From: Flavihumibacter sp.
GTDB taxonomy: Bacteria > Bacteroidota > Bacteroidia > Chitinophagales > Chitinophagaceae
NCBI GenBank assembly: GCA_025455285.1
Contig: JALOMU010000025.1
Span: 1-17,632, forward strand
DNA: 17,632 nt
Direction: 5' to 3'
Positions within the stretch are counted from its first letter, which is position 1. Each line of letters begins with the position of its first letter. Shown here in pieces: positions 1-8,904 of this stretch. A program made the translations under genes and the position numbers. The notes beneath the pieces are model-generated. The model was not told the origin of the DNA. It saw nothing but the letters and a program-made list of their open reading frames with translations, and made no database searches.

Positions 1-1476
1 CAGCAACAACATTTTACGTTATCGCTTCTTTTTCTAACGATCAATTTTATCCTTTTTTACCTGACGTTCCTGGCTTATAAACTCCTGCAAAACCAGCAGT
101 TTGTTATCAGCGATGTGCTGATGCTGGTATTGAACTCTTTCCTGTTTTATGGACTTGGTTATGCCATACTGGCCGATCACCCGACAGGTAAACACCTGTT
201 AGGGCTTTTCACACTGGGTAACGCAATCATTCATTTTATCGTGAGCGCTGTCATTTACCGAAAACAACTGGCAGACCGGACCATATTTTACCTGGTATCC
301 GGACTCGTGTTGGTTTTTATCACCATCGCCATTCCCGTACAACTGGATGGCAATTGGGTTACCCTGATTTGGGCTGGAGAAGCTGCCTTATTGTTCTGGA
401 TTGGCCGAACCAAACAGGCACCCGTATATGAAAAAATTTCCTATGCACTGATGTTGCTGGCATTTTTCAGTATTCTTCAGGACTGGATGGTAAACACTAA
501 CCAGTCGCGACCCATTTTCAACATCCAGTTTCTGACCTATTTACTTTTTCTGGGGGCATTTGGATTTATCAATTTTATCCATCACAAAAAAGAATTTAAA
601 CCTGCTTTTGAATCAAAAAAAGAAATCGCATCCATTATTTCTTATTTTCTACCTTTTATGCTGGTGCTTATTATGTACCTGGGTATTCGGGTTGAAATAA
701 CCAACTATTGGAATGATCGTTTTTTTGATTCTGCACTTGAAATTAAAACAGGTGATGGAACCTATCCAAACAGTTATTGGAACCACGACCTGGTTAAGTT
801 CAGAAATCTTTGGATAATTATATACTCACTTGCTTTCGTTTCCGTACTCGGTTTTGTCAACTTCCGGTATTTCAGAAACCGGAATTTCGGGTATGTTAAC
901 CTGGTGATAATACTGCTTACTATTGGTGTTTATCTGACCCAGGGATTGTACGATCTGAGTGAGCTTCGTGAATCGTACTTAAGTCAAACCTTATCAGAAT
1001 ATTACAAAAGGGGAAGTTTCAATATCACCATTCGATATATCTCATTTGTTTTTGTTGCGATCGCTCTATTCACCTGCTATAAATATATCAAACAGGATTT
1101 CATGAAACTTACTATGAAACCTGCATTTGATTTTCTGCTGCATACTACAATCCTTTGGATTGCCAGTAGTGAATTGATCCACTGGATGGACATTGCCCAG
1201 TCAACTCAGTCCTACAAACTGGGTTTAAGTATTTTGTGGGGATTGTATTCCTTATTCCTCATTGCCCTGGGTATTTGGAAGAAAAACAAGCCGCTGCGAA
1301 TTGGTGCCATCGCCTTATTTGGTATCACACTGATCAAACTTTTTACCTACGATATCGCTCATCTGGATACCATTGCTAAAACGATTGTATTTGTGTCCTT
1401 AGGAGTATTGCTACTGGTAATATCATTTTTATACAATAAGTACAAACATATTATTACGGATGAATTGGAGAATTAA
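1..1476 (+). CDS. DUF2339 family polytopic membrane protein (5' partial)
   Basis: The reading frame is open from the first base of the window to the stop at 1474-1476, so the gene begins upstream and the ATG at 115 is internal. The visible ~491 residues form a long series of hydrophobic membrane segments separated by short loops, with one larger polar loop around 680-800 nt. Tryptophan- and glycine-rich helices such as VTLIWAGEAALLFWIG and a run of C-terminal helices match the C-terminal half of DUF2339 proteins as I know them; these are usually much longer (roughly 800 residues or more). The next gene, a DUF3999 protein, overlaps by 17 bp, and this pair is a recurrent neighbourhood. Role unknown; inner-membrane location inferred from the helices. 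Family assignment is from pattern recognition and the pairing, so it is good but not certain. Confidence 0.75.
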   Translation, partial: QQQHFTLSLLFLTINFILFYLTFLAYKLLQNQQFVISDVLMLVLNSFLFYGLGYAILADHPTGKHLLGLFTLGNAIIHFIVSAVIYRKQLADRTIFYLVSGLVLVFITIAIPVQLDGNWVTLIWAGEAALLFWIGRTKQAPVYEKISYALMLLAFFSILQDWMVNTNQSRPIFNIQFLTYLLFLGAFGFINFIHHKKEFKPAFESKKEIASIISYFLPFMLVLIMYLGIRVEITNYWNDRFFDSALEIKTGDGTYPNSYWNHDLVKFRNLWIIIYSLAFVSVLGFVNFRYFRNRNFGYVNLVIILLTIGVYLTQGLYDLSELRESYLSQTLSEYYKRGSFNITIRYISFVFVAIALFTCYKYIKQDFMKLTMKPAFDFLLHTTILWIASSELIHWMDIAQSTQSYKLGLSILWGLYSLFLIALGIWKKNKPLRIGAIALFGITLIKLFTYDIAHLDTIAKTIVFVSLGVLLLVISFLYNKYKHIITDELEN

Positions 1477-2692
1477 GCTGCTGGGAACTGTGTTGCTGTT
1501 CTGTAACCTCCACGCCTTTACCCAAATAAAGGACTATCGTTACAAAAGAGAGTTAAAAGATATTTCCTCTCAATGGCATACCATTCAACTTCCCGATAAT
1601 ATCTATCGTCACCTGAATGAAGACTTTTCTGATATCCGAATCTATGGTCTGACTCCAGCACAGGACACTGTAGAAGCGCCTTATTTGTTACGAATAGCAA
1701 CAAATAAAATCAGTAAACGAACAGTTGAATTCAAAACGATCAATCGTGCCAGCAATGCAAACGGATATTACTTCAGTTTTGAAATTCCTACTGCTGAAGC
1801 TGTCAATCAGATTCAGCTTGATTTTAAACAACTGAATTTTGACTGGAAGATTAAACTGGAAGGTAGTCAGAATCAGCAGGACTGGTTTACTGTTTTAAAC
1901 GATTATCGAATTCTTTCGATTAAAAATGAGTTAACTAGTTTTAAGTTTACAACACTGAAGTTTTCAGATGCTAAGTTTCGTTACTATAGGATTTCTATTA
2001 ACAGTCCTGTTCAGCCGGAATTACTTACTGCCAGTATTATTAATGAACAATTAAAACCCGGGAAACATCTGACTTACCCGGTGAAGAAATTTACAACTAT
2101 TGAGAAAAAAGAGACTAAACAAACGATTGTAAAGCTGCTGCTGGAACACCCTGTACCAGTTAGCTCCCTTGAAATCAAAATCAATGATACGGTTGATTAT
2201 TATCGCCCAATCACCATTCAATATTTAACCGATAGTGTTAAAACAGAGCAAGGCTGGATGTATAATTATCAAACCTTGCTATCGGGTACACTAAACTCTT
2301 TTGAAAAACAGCAGTGGGAGTGGGAGAGCAGGCTGGTTCAGAAACTCAGGATAATTATTGACAACCAGGATAATCAAGCCCTGTCAGTTGGTGAGGTTGT
2401 GCTTCAAGGATATGTACATGAATTACTGGCTCGTTTCTCCATGCCAGGAACCTATGCGTTGTATTATGGAAATAAGAATGCCTCCAGGCCCGTTTACGAT
2501 TTGAACCATTTTGCAGACAAAGTTCCGTTAGAAGCTAAGTTGGTGGATATGGGAGAAGAACTGAACAGCGGGATACAGGAACCCAAAGTAGGAGAGTCGT
2601 TTTTTGATAACAAATGGTGGTTATGGATTGTGATGGGGATTATCATTGTACTGCTTGGAGGATTTACCTTCTCAATGCTCAAAAAGAAATAA
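1460..2692 (+). CDS. DUF3999 family envelope protein
   Basis: A 410-residue protein with an N-terminal signal peptide (residues 1-22, MNWRIKLLGTVLLFCNLHAF then TQ), a beta-rich extracytoplasmic body, and one C-terminal transmembrane helix (about 387-406, WLWIVMGIIIVLLGGFTF) followed by a KKK anchor. The opening YRYKRELKDI...WHTIQLPDNIYRHL...DIRIYG pattern and the discoidin/F5-8C-like central segment fit DUF3999. The start lies inside the end of the DUF2339 gene in another frame (17 bp overlap), which indicates translational coupling and one operon; there is no clear Shine-Dalgarno. Together the two genes would give a polytopic membrane protein and a periplasmic, membrane-anchored partner. Function unknown; an envelope role is an inference. 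Confidence 0.75.
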   Translation: MNWRIKLLGTVLLFCNLHAFTQIKDYRYKRELKDISSQWHTIQLPDNIYRHLNEDFSDIRIYGLTPAQDTVEAPYLLRIATNKISKRTVEFKTINRASNANGYYFSFEIPTAEAVNQIQLDFKQLNFDWKIKLEGSQNQQDWFTVLNDYRILSIKNELTSFKFTTLKFSDAKFRYYRISINSPVQPELLTASIINEQLKPGKHLTYPVKKFTTIEKKETKQTIVKLLLEHPVPVSSLEIKINDTVDYYRPITIQYLTDSVKTEQGWMYNYQTLLSGTLNSFEKQQWEWESRLVQKLRIIIDNQDNQALSVGEVVLQGYVHELLARFSMPGTYALYYGNKNASRPVYDLNHFADKVPLEAKLVDMGEELNSGIQEPKVGESFFDNKWWLWIVMGIIIVLLGGFTFSMLKKK

Positions 2693-2715
2693 ACCTTGTG
2701 CTGTAAATCAATGCT

Positions 2716-2949
2716 ATGCCCAGAACATTTATAAAAAGGTTCCAGACGATTGATCGCCTGATAAAGACTAAAGCCACCGGCACCAGTACTCAACTGGGAG
2801 AAAAACTGGGCGTTTCCAGAAGAACGGCTATTGAATTTATCGCTGTAATGAAGGAAATGGGAGCTCCGGTTTACTTTTGTAAAATCAAAAATTCCTACTG
2901 TTATAAGGAAGATGGGTCTTTTAACATTTCCTTTATCAGAGTGCAATAG
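2716..2949 (+). CDS. Small stand-alone winged-helix (HTH_11/WYL-N-like) DNA-binding protein
   Basis: A 77-residue basic protein that is essentially one winged-helix domain. Residues 6-20 form helix 1. STQLGEKLGVSRRTAIEFIA (about 24-43) is a helix-turn-helix of the HTH_11 type, and MGAPVYFCKIKNSYCY (48-63) matches the wing seen at the N-terminus of WYL/DeoR-like regulators (xGAPI/Vxx...xxYYY). No effector domain follows, so it is a stand-alone DNA-binding module. It lies 23 bp after the DUF3999 gene on the same strand and may be read through from it. A perfect inverted repeat covers its stop codon and is a candidate operator. The ATG at 2711 is out of frame, so 2716 is the start. Target genes unknown. 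Confidence 0.7.
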   Translation: MPRTFIKRFQTIDRLIKTKATGTSTQLGEKLGVSRRTAIEFIAVMKEMGAPVYFCKIKNSYCYKEDGSFNISFIRVQ

Positions 2950-2961
2950 GACTGCACTCTG
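2937..2961. promoter_or_regulatory. Perfect 9-bp inverted repeat across a stop codon
   Basis: The arms CAGAGTGCA (2937-2945) and TGCACTCTG (2953-2961) are exact reverse complements separated by 7 nt that include the TAG stop of the winged-helix gene (2947-2949). No T-tract follows, so it does not look like a standard intrinsic terminator. It could be an operator for the neighbouring regulator, placed just upstream of the lipoprotein gene, or an RNA hairpin at the end of the mRNA. Confidence 0.55.
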
Positions 2962-3005
2962 TTGAGGTAGTTTCGCATGAATTATTTACCACCAAAAAAA
3001 TATTC

Positions 3006-3659
3006 ATGAAGAAGCTAACACTCCTGACATTTGTAGTTGCGGTACTGAGTTACGGTTGTAATGATGGAACCCAGCAAGCGAAAACTGAACCCCAGCTGAC
3101 GCAAACTAAAACGAATGAAAAAGTTCAACGGGTAATTGATGAACTGGGTTTGGTTTATGTAGAAGAAGGTGCACAGGATATCATTACTTATGAAGAAGTG
3201 AATGCGGCCCAGCAGGCATGGTGCGATGCACTGGTTAAAATTGGCCAGCTAAAGGAAGAAGGAGGTGATTATAAAGCCTTCGCGGAACAGGTACTATCGG
3301 AAGCCTATAACTATGATTATGGGAAAGTATTTTTCAAGCCGACACTCGCATATGGCGATCAAACATTCCGTAACAACAAAAAGGGAGCGTTGGCTTACTT
3401 TGTCGGAGGGGATCCCGACTATCCAAATGACAAAGGTTTTGCACTAGCCCCCTGGGTGAAGGCCCGTTATGATAATGCAGGTGAAAACAACGAAGGCATT
3501 CAGATTTATGGTTCCGTTGCTATTACAATGGGAAATGTTTGGGTGACAGGTAAAGATGGAAAAGAAGTTATGGTCGATAAAACCTGGGTCTTTAAAAAAG
3601 GGAAAGATGGCAAACTGCGCATCATTGTGCATAAATCAGCATTGCCCTTTAAACCATAA
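3006..3659 (+). CDS. Predicted lipoprotein with NTF2/SnoaL-like domain
   Basis: A 217-residue protein with a lipoprotein signal peptide ending at Cys18 (lipobox-like LSYGC), a short Thr/Gln-rich linker (19-36), then a globular domain. The pattern EEVNAAQQAWCDALVKIGQL, the YDYG..FFKPT segment, the YFVGGDPDYPNDKGFALAPW segment and the final KLRIIVHKSALPF resemble proteins often labelled 'phosphoribosyl-AMP cyclohydrolase' in databases. The fold pattern (N-terminal helices, then strands ending in an H-x-S-x-LPF strand) looks like the NTF2/SnoaL/DUF4440 superfamily, and I see no HisI zinc or catalytic motif. Function unknown; cell-envelope location inferred from the signal. It stands alone, with a strong terminator 13 bp after its stop. 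Confidence 0.7.
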   Translation: MKKLTLLTFVVAVLSYGCNDGTQQAKTEPQLTQTKTNEKVQRVIDELGLVYVEEGAQDIITYEEVNAAQQAWCDALVKIGQLKEEGGDYKAFAEQVLSEAYNYDYGKVFFKPTLAYGDQTFRNNKKGALAYFVGGDPDYPNDKGFALAPWVKARYDNAGENNEGIQIYGSVAITMGNVWVTGKDGKEVMVDKTWVFKKGKDGKLRIIVHKSALPFKP

Positions 3660-3672
3660 AATTGAATGTTGT

Positions 3673-3702
3673 AAAAGTACTGGCTTAGCCGGTACTTTTT
3701 TT
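3673..3702 (+). terminator. Rho-independent terminator after the lipoprotein gene
   Basis: AAAAGTACTGGC (3673-3684), loop TTA, then GCCGGTACTTTT (3688-3699) forms a 12-bp stem with one T-G wobble, and the T-run continues to 3702. Because the stem begins with an A-run and ends in a T-run, it could also work for transcripts on the minus strand. It separates the lipoprotein gene from the TonB-receptor operon. Confidence 0.85.
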
Positions 3703-3709
3703 GTTTCCA

Positions 3710-3717
3710 TAGATTTG
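3710..3717 (+). promoter_or_regulatory. Candidate Bacteroidetes -7 promoter element upstream of the TonB receptor
   Basis: TAGATTTG matches the TAnnTTTG consensus of the Bacteroidetes primary sigma factor exactly. It lies 53 bp before the receptor ATG and just after a terminator, which is where a promoter for the receptor-nadR-rtcB operon would be expected. I could not find a convincing -33 TTG at the usual spacing, so the call is tentative. Confidence 0.35.
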
Positions 3718-3722
3718 GTGTC

Positions 3723-3761
3723 GTGCATTAATTATGTAAATTCAACACTTGCTGAATGCAC
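3723..3761. repeat. 7-bp inverted repeat in the TonB-receptor leader
   Basis: GTGCATT (3723-3729) and AATGCAC (3755-3761) are exact reverse complements separated by 25 nt. They lie between the candidate promoter and the ATG at 3771, ending 9 bp before it. It could be a weak leader hairpin or an operator pair, and it may be chance. I recognise no known riboswitch in this 110-bp gap. Confidence 0.25.
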
Positions 3762-3770
3762 TGATATTAC

Positions 3771-5768
3771 ATGAAACTAACCGCTGTCTTACTTTGCTCT
3801 TTTTTCTATAGTGTACTGCTGAATGCACAAGAGAATAGCCCTTCTGATAGTTTACAAAACTTAAAGGAGGTAATTGTTACCTACCAGGCAGATAAGCATA
3901 CGCCGGTCACCTTTCAAAATATCCGGGGAAAAGAGGTAAAGCTAAGACTAACCGGACAGGAGCCTTCATTCCTGCTGGCGGAAACGCCCTCCATTACAAA
4001 TTATTCTGATGCAGGCAGCTCGCAGGGCTATTCTTATTTCAGAATGCGGGGGATAGATCAAACCCGGATCAACATGACTCTCGATGGAGTTCCTCTGAAT
4101 GAACCCGAAGACCAGGGCGCCTATTTTTCCAATTTACCTGATTTATTCAACTCGGTTAGTCAGATTCAAGTACAGCGAGGGGTGAGTACCTCTAAAAATG
4201 GTATGGCCAGTTATGCTGGTAGCATTCAATTGTTTTCACCTGATCTTACCGACTCTTCCGGTTTTGTTGGTGGAATAGGGTGGGGGTCCTTTAACAGTAT
4301 GCGTGTATTTGGTGAATATAAATCCGGACTGAAAAACAAAAAGGCAGTTTACCTGAGGGCCTCTCATATTCAAAGTGATGGATATAAATACCATTCGGAT
4401 AATAATTCACAATCCGTTTTTCTAAGCACTGGTCTTTTTAAAGACAACTCTTTATGGAAACTCAACCTGGTAGCTGGGAATCAACGAAACGGACTAGCCT
4501 GGATCGGCGTTGCAGACTCATTGATTAGCCGCGATCGAAAAACAAATGCCAATTCCCGCCAGGAAAAGGATCGCTTCTTCCAGCTCCTGACTCAGGTACA
4601 GAATGGCGTTCAATTCAATAAGTATACTGCCCTGCGTTCCAGTCTGTATTACAGTTTTCTAACCGGCAGTTATGATTTTGACCTGAATAATTTTTTGGGA
4701 CTTCCTTCCACTCCGGAGTTGTACCGATATGCGGTACAGTCCAATCTGGTAGGATTCTTCAGCAATTTCTCTTATTCAAAAAACAGGGCTAAACTTACGC
4801 TTGGTATTCACGGAAATAGCTATAGCAGACAACATACCGGCAGTGAAAAGCTACTGGGACAACTATACCAGAATACCGGGAATAAAAATGAACTAAGTGG
4901 ATTTGTCAAGGGGGAACTTACACATTCCAGCTTCCGGTTTTTTACGGATATGCAATACCGTTTTGTTCAGTTTAACTATACCGGTGCAGTTCCCATGCAA
5001 GCCCTGAAATGGCAGTTTTTAAATCCAAAAATTGGCATGAGCTGGATCAGTAATTCCAGCACAACATGGTATTATAGTATGGGATATTCAGGAAGGGAGC
5101 CTACCAGAAATGATATGTTTGGAGGTAACGATGACCTGCTGGCCGATAGTACCGGGCAAGCTCTTTTGTTTAATACTGATCCGGAATTTGTATTCGATCA
5201 GGAACTTGGAATGAGAGTCGCTAAAAAGAATTGGAAGCTGGATATAAATCTTTATTTCATGCGGTTTAAAAATGAAATTGTGCTGGATGGAAAATTCGGT
5301 CCAAATGGTCTGGCACTGACCAATAATGTAGAAAATAGCTTTCGGACGGGATTGGAATGGAGTTTCAGCTATCGGGTTTCCAGGCACCTGCAATTGGTCA
5401 ATAACTCTTCATTAAATTATAGCAGGATAAAAGAAAAATCAACCCGGTTTTCTCCTATTCTAACGCCTCCTGTTTTGCTTAATCAGGAATTCCTTTACAA
5501 CAGGGAAAAGCTTACGCTATCCCTTTCCGGTCGATACCAGCAGGGAGCCTACATAGATTATGCCAACACAGTAAAACTACGGAGCTATTTTCTTATGAAC
5601 AGTCGAGCATCCTATCAGTTTCCAAAATTGCAGGTTTCACTTTTCCTGAATAATCTGCTCAATTCTTCGTATTTCAATCAAGGGTATATTGATTTTGACG
5701 GAACTGCGAAATATTTTGTTCAGGCTCCTTTCCATTTTTATGCCTCTATTCAGTATACTTTTAAATAG
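3771..5768 (+). CDS. TonB-dependent outer-membrane receptor
   Basis: A 665-residue outer-membrane protein. It has a signal peptide (residues 1-19, cleaved near LLNAQ), a short stretch with a TonB-box-like element (LKEVIVTYQA, about 30-39), a plug domain (about 40-150, with the typical FRMRGIDQTRINMTLDGVPL and GVSTSKNGMASYAGSI motifs), then a beta-barrel rich in alternating aromatic strands ending in YASIQYTFK. It lacks the N-terminal carboxypeptidase-like domain of SusC proteins and no SusD partner follows, so it belongs to the siderophore/cofactor-type receptors. The substrate cannot be read from sequence. It is the first gene of a probable operon with nadR (22 bp downstream) and rtcB, so a pyridine-nucleotide precursor is one possible cargo, but no pnuC is present to support that. 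Confidence 0.85.
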   Translation: MKLTAVLLCSFFYSVLLNAQENSPSDSLQNLKEVIVTYQADKHTPVTFQNIRGKEVKLRLTGQEPSFLLAETPSITNYSDAGSSQGYSYFRMRGIDQTRINMTLDGVPLNEPEDQGAYFSNLPDLFNSVSQIQVQRGVSTSKNGMASYAGSIQLFSPDLTDSSGFVGGIGWGSFNSMRVFGEYKSGLKNKKAVYLRASHIQSDGYKYHSDNNSQSVFLSTGLFKDNSLWKLNLVAGNQRNGLAWIGVADSLISRDRKTNANSRQEKDRFFQLLTQVQNGVQFNKYTALRSSLYYSFLTGSYDFDLNNFLGLPSTPELYRYAVQSNLVGFFSNFSYSKNRAKLTLGIHGNSYSRQHTGSEKLLGQLYQNTGNKNELSGFVKGELTHSSFRFFTDMQYRFVQFNYTGAVPMQALKWQFLNPKIGMSWISNSSTTWYYSMGYSGREPTRNDMFGGNDDLLADSTGQALLFNTDPEFVFDQELGMRVAKKNWKLDINLYFMRFKNEIVLDGKFGPNGLALTNNVENSFRTGLEWSFSYRVSRHLQLVNNSSLNYSRIKEKSTRFSPILTPPVLLNQEFLYNREKLTLSLSGRYQQGAYIDYANTVKLRSYFLMNSRASYQFPKLQVSLFLNNLLNSSYFNQGYIDFDGTAKYFVQAPFHFYASIQYTFK

Positions 5769-5790
5769 GGTTCACCGTTAGATCTGATGA

Positions 5791-7377
5791 ATGAAAAAAG
5801 CATTTGTTTTTGGGAAGTTTTTACCGTTCCACAAAGGGCATGAAGCCTTAATCCGCTTTGCCTTGTCGAAAGCAGATTTTCTTACCGTATTGATCTGTTG
5901 CAGTAATTATGAGGAAACTCCTCCTGAAAAAAGAGTCCAATGGATTCAGGATGCTTTCCAAATGGAGCCTGATCTGGAAATTAGTGTACTTCATTACCTG
6001 GAAGAAGACCTACCCAATACTTCCGTAGCTTCAGAGGAAGTCTCTTTCATTTGGTCAAAGAAGTTTAAAGAGATTTTACCTGATTATGAACTGGTTATTA
6101 CCTCAGAAGAATATGGTGACTATGTGGCCGGGTTTATGGGAATCCAGCATATTGCTTTTGATATCCCAAGGAATCTGTATCCGGTTTCAGCATCTGCTAT
6201 CCGATCCGATCGGACGAAATATTGGCAGTTTTTGCCAGACAGTGTCAAACCTGATTTCGCTTGTAAGGTGGTAATTCTGGGTACTGAAAGTACGGGGAAA
6301 ACAACCCTTGCCAACCAATTGGCTGATTATTTTCAGTGTACAGTTGTGCAGGAGGCCGGCCGCGATTTGATTGCTCATTCTGATTCAGTAGAATTTGATC
6401 AATTGGAAAGCGTTGCTGTTGAACATGCCAGGCGGATCGAAGAGGCCACAAAAGGTCCACATCCTTTACTCATAATTGATACGGATATTCATATCACGCT
6501 CTCCTATGCCCGCTTTCTTTTTGGCAGCACCCTGAACCTTCCTGATTCGGTTTTTCATCGAAATAAAGCAGACCTCTATCTGTATTGTACCAGGGATGTG
6601 CCATTTGTTCAGGATGGTACACGGTTAGGGGAAGAGCAGCGTAATAAACTGGATGAATCACACCGGACAGTATTGCAGTCTTACGGTATTTCATTTACTG
6701 AGCTGACCGGATCCTGGGAAAGTCGTTTTAAACAGGCAGTAGGTGCAGTGGCGGATCTTTCCCTGCAATTAAAAAATTCCCGGATACCTTTTTATGCGGT
6801 TCCGGTTTATAATTATGATCCGTTGACCATTCAGGTTGGTAAGTTCAGTGGGCAGTTACAGGAAGAGCATCCTGCCAGATTGCTTGCTCTGGCCGATCGC
6901 ATTAAGGCTGAAATTGATGAAGTGCCGATTGAAGCCCTGTATGTATTATCGATTCGCCTGTATGATCTGGGAAAAAAAGACGAAGCTGTTTACTGGTTTT
7001 ATACCGCGCAAAACCGGGCCAGAATTTTTATGGGAATGGTGGATCAGGAAGAGATGGGTGGTATGGGCAGTGATGCATTTGAACTCATGCAGCTTTTTTC
7101 CGCTTTCAACCAAATCGTTGGTATTTACCTGAATGGCTATGCTTTTAATGATGTGGAGAAATTGATTCCTATCGTACAAAAAGTTCGGGCAGAAGTACAG
7201 GATATCACCTCCTGCAGTCGGGTCTACAAGAATGTACAATTTCTTCCGGATGCAAACCTTGATAGTTGTAAAAAATCGAAAGAAGAGGAACTGGATGGAG
7301 CGATTATCTACCTTCGGGAAAATAAAGACGAAATTAAAAAGAAACGTATAGAGGCAGGAATTCAGGATAAATACTAA
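5791..7377 (+). CDS. nadR: NadR-type NMN adenylyltransferase/ribosylnicotinamide kinase with an extra C-terminal domain
   Basis: A 528-residue three-part protein. Residues 1-150 are the nicotinamide-mononucleotide adenylyltransferase: GKFLPFHKGH (8-17) is the nucleotidyltransferase signature, and VSASAIRSD (132-140) is the second ATP-binding motif. Residues 158-325 are the ribosylnicotinamide kinase: Walker A GTESTGKTT (164-172), LLIIDTDIHIT (226-236) and LYCTRDVPFVQDGTR (264-278). The two domains convert nicotinamide riboside to NMN and then NAD in the cytoplasm. Residues ~330-528 are not part of NadR as I know it: a helical region with DEAVYWFYTAQNRARI (397-412), then charged helices and a Lys/Glu-rich tail. 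No DNA-binding N-terminus of the enteric kind is present. The gene follows the TonB receptor by 22 bp and precedes rtcB by 3 bp, so co-expression is very likely. Confidence 0.9.
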   Translation: MKKAFVFGKFLPFHKGHEALIRFALSKADFLTVLICCSNYEETPPEKRVQWIQDAFQMEPDLEISVLHYLEEDLPNTSVASEEVSFIWSKKFKEILPDYELVITSEEYGDYVAGFMGIQHIAFDIPRNLYPVSASAIRSDRTKYWQFLPDSVKPDFACKVVILGTESTGKTTLANQLADYFQCTVVQEAGRDLIAHSDSVEFDQLESVAVEHARRIEEATKGPHPLLIIDTDIHITLSYARFLFGSTLNLPDSVFHRNKADLYLYCTRDVPFVQDGTRLGEEQRNKLDESHRTVLQSYGISFTELTGSWESRFKQAVGAVADLSLQLKNSRIPFYAVPVYNYDPLTIQVGKFSGQLQEEHPARLLALADRIKAEIDEVPIEALYVLSIRLYDLGKKDEAVYWFYTAQNRARIFMGMVDQEEMGGMGSDAFELMQLFSAFNQIVGIYLNGYAFNDVEKLIPIVQKVRAEVQDITSCSRVYKNVQFLPDANLDSCKKSKEEELDGAIIYLRENKDEIKKKRIEAGIQDKY

Positions 7378-8754
<1,377 letters not shown>

Positions 8755-8840
8755 AGGAATTTTTAATAACCATTGCATAACTCGTTTATTTCTCAATTTC
8801 CCTGATTAACCGGGCTTATTCCCCTGTTCATTGTTTTTGA

Positions 8841-8862
8841 CATGGACCTCCATGCACTGCAT
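8841..8862. repeat. Two overlapping short palindromes upstream of the exported-protein gene
   Basis: CATGG (8841-8845) and CCATG (8850-8854) form a stem with a 4-nt loop. ATGCA-C-TGCAT (8852-8862) is a second palindrome overlapping it. Both lie in the 150-bp gap between rtcB and the exported-protein gene, 43 bp before the ATG at 8905, where an operator for the four-gene signalling operon could sit. The rest of this gap is AT-rich, with no clear terminator for rtcB. Confidence 0.3.
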
Positions 8863-8904
8863 CCTAGTTTTAACTCCTAATTATTTACAACTAAAGAGTT
8901 AACT

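Noticed and set aside
115..117. ATG at 115 as the start of the DUF2339 gene
   Set aside because: The same frame is open and encodes hydrophobic helix upstream to base 1, so the gene starts before the window.
2494..2946. 150-codon open frame on the minus strand across the DUF3999 end and the winged-helix gene
   Set aside because: It lies opposite two convincing plus-strand genes and its protein has no recognisable domain; an antisense shadow.
3700..3770. Riboswitch in the TonB-receptor leader
   Set aside because: The leader after the terminator is only about 70 bp and shows no conserved aptamer core (no TPP or cobalamin box seen).
8755..8830. Terminator after rtcB
   Set aside because: Only a CCC/GGG stem around the TGATTAAC stretch is possible, too weak and without a following T-run.
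8836..8872. Possible promoter TTTG...TAGTTTTA before the exported-protein gene
   Set aside because: The spacing of 25 bp is too long for the Bacteroidetes -33/-7 pair and the -7 element mismatches at its last base.
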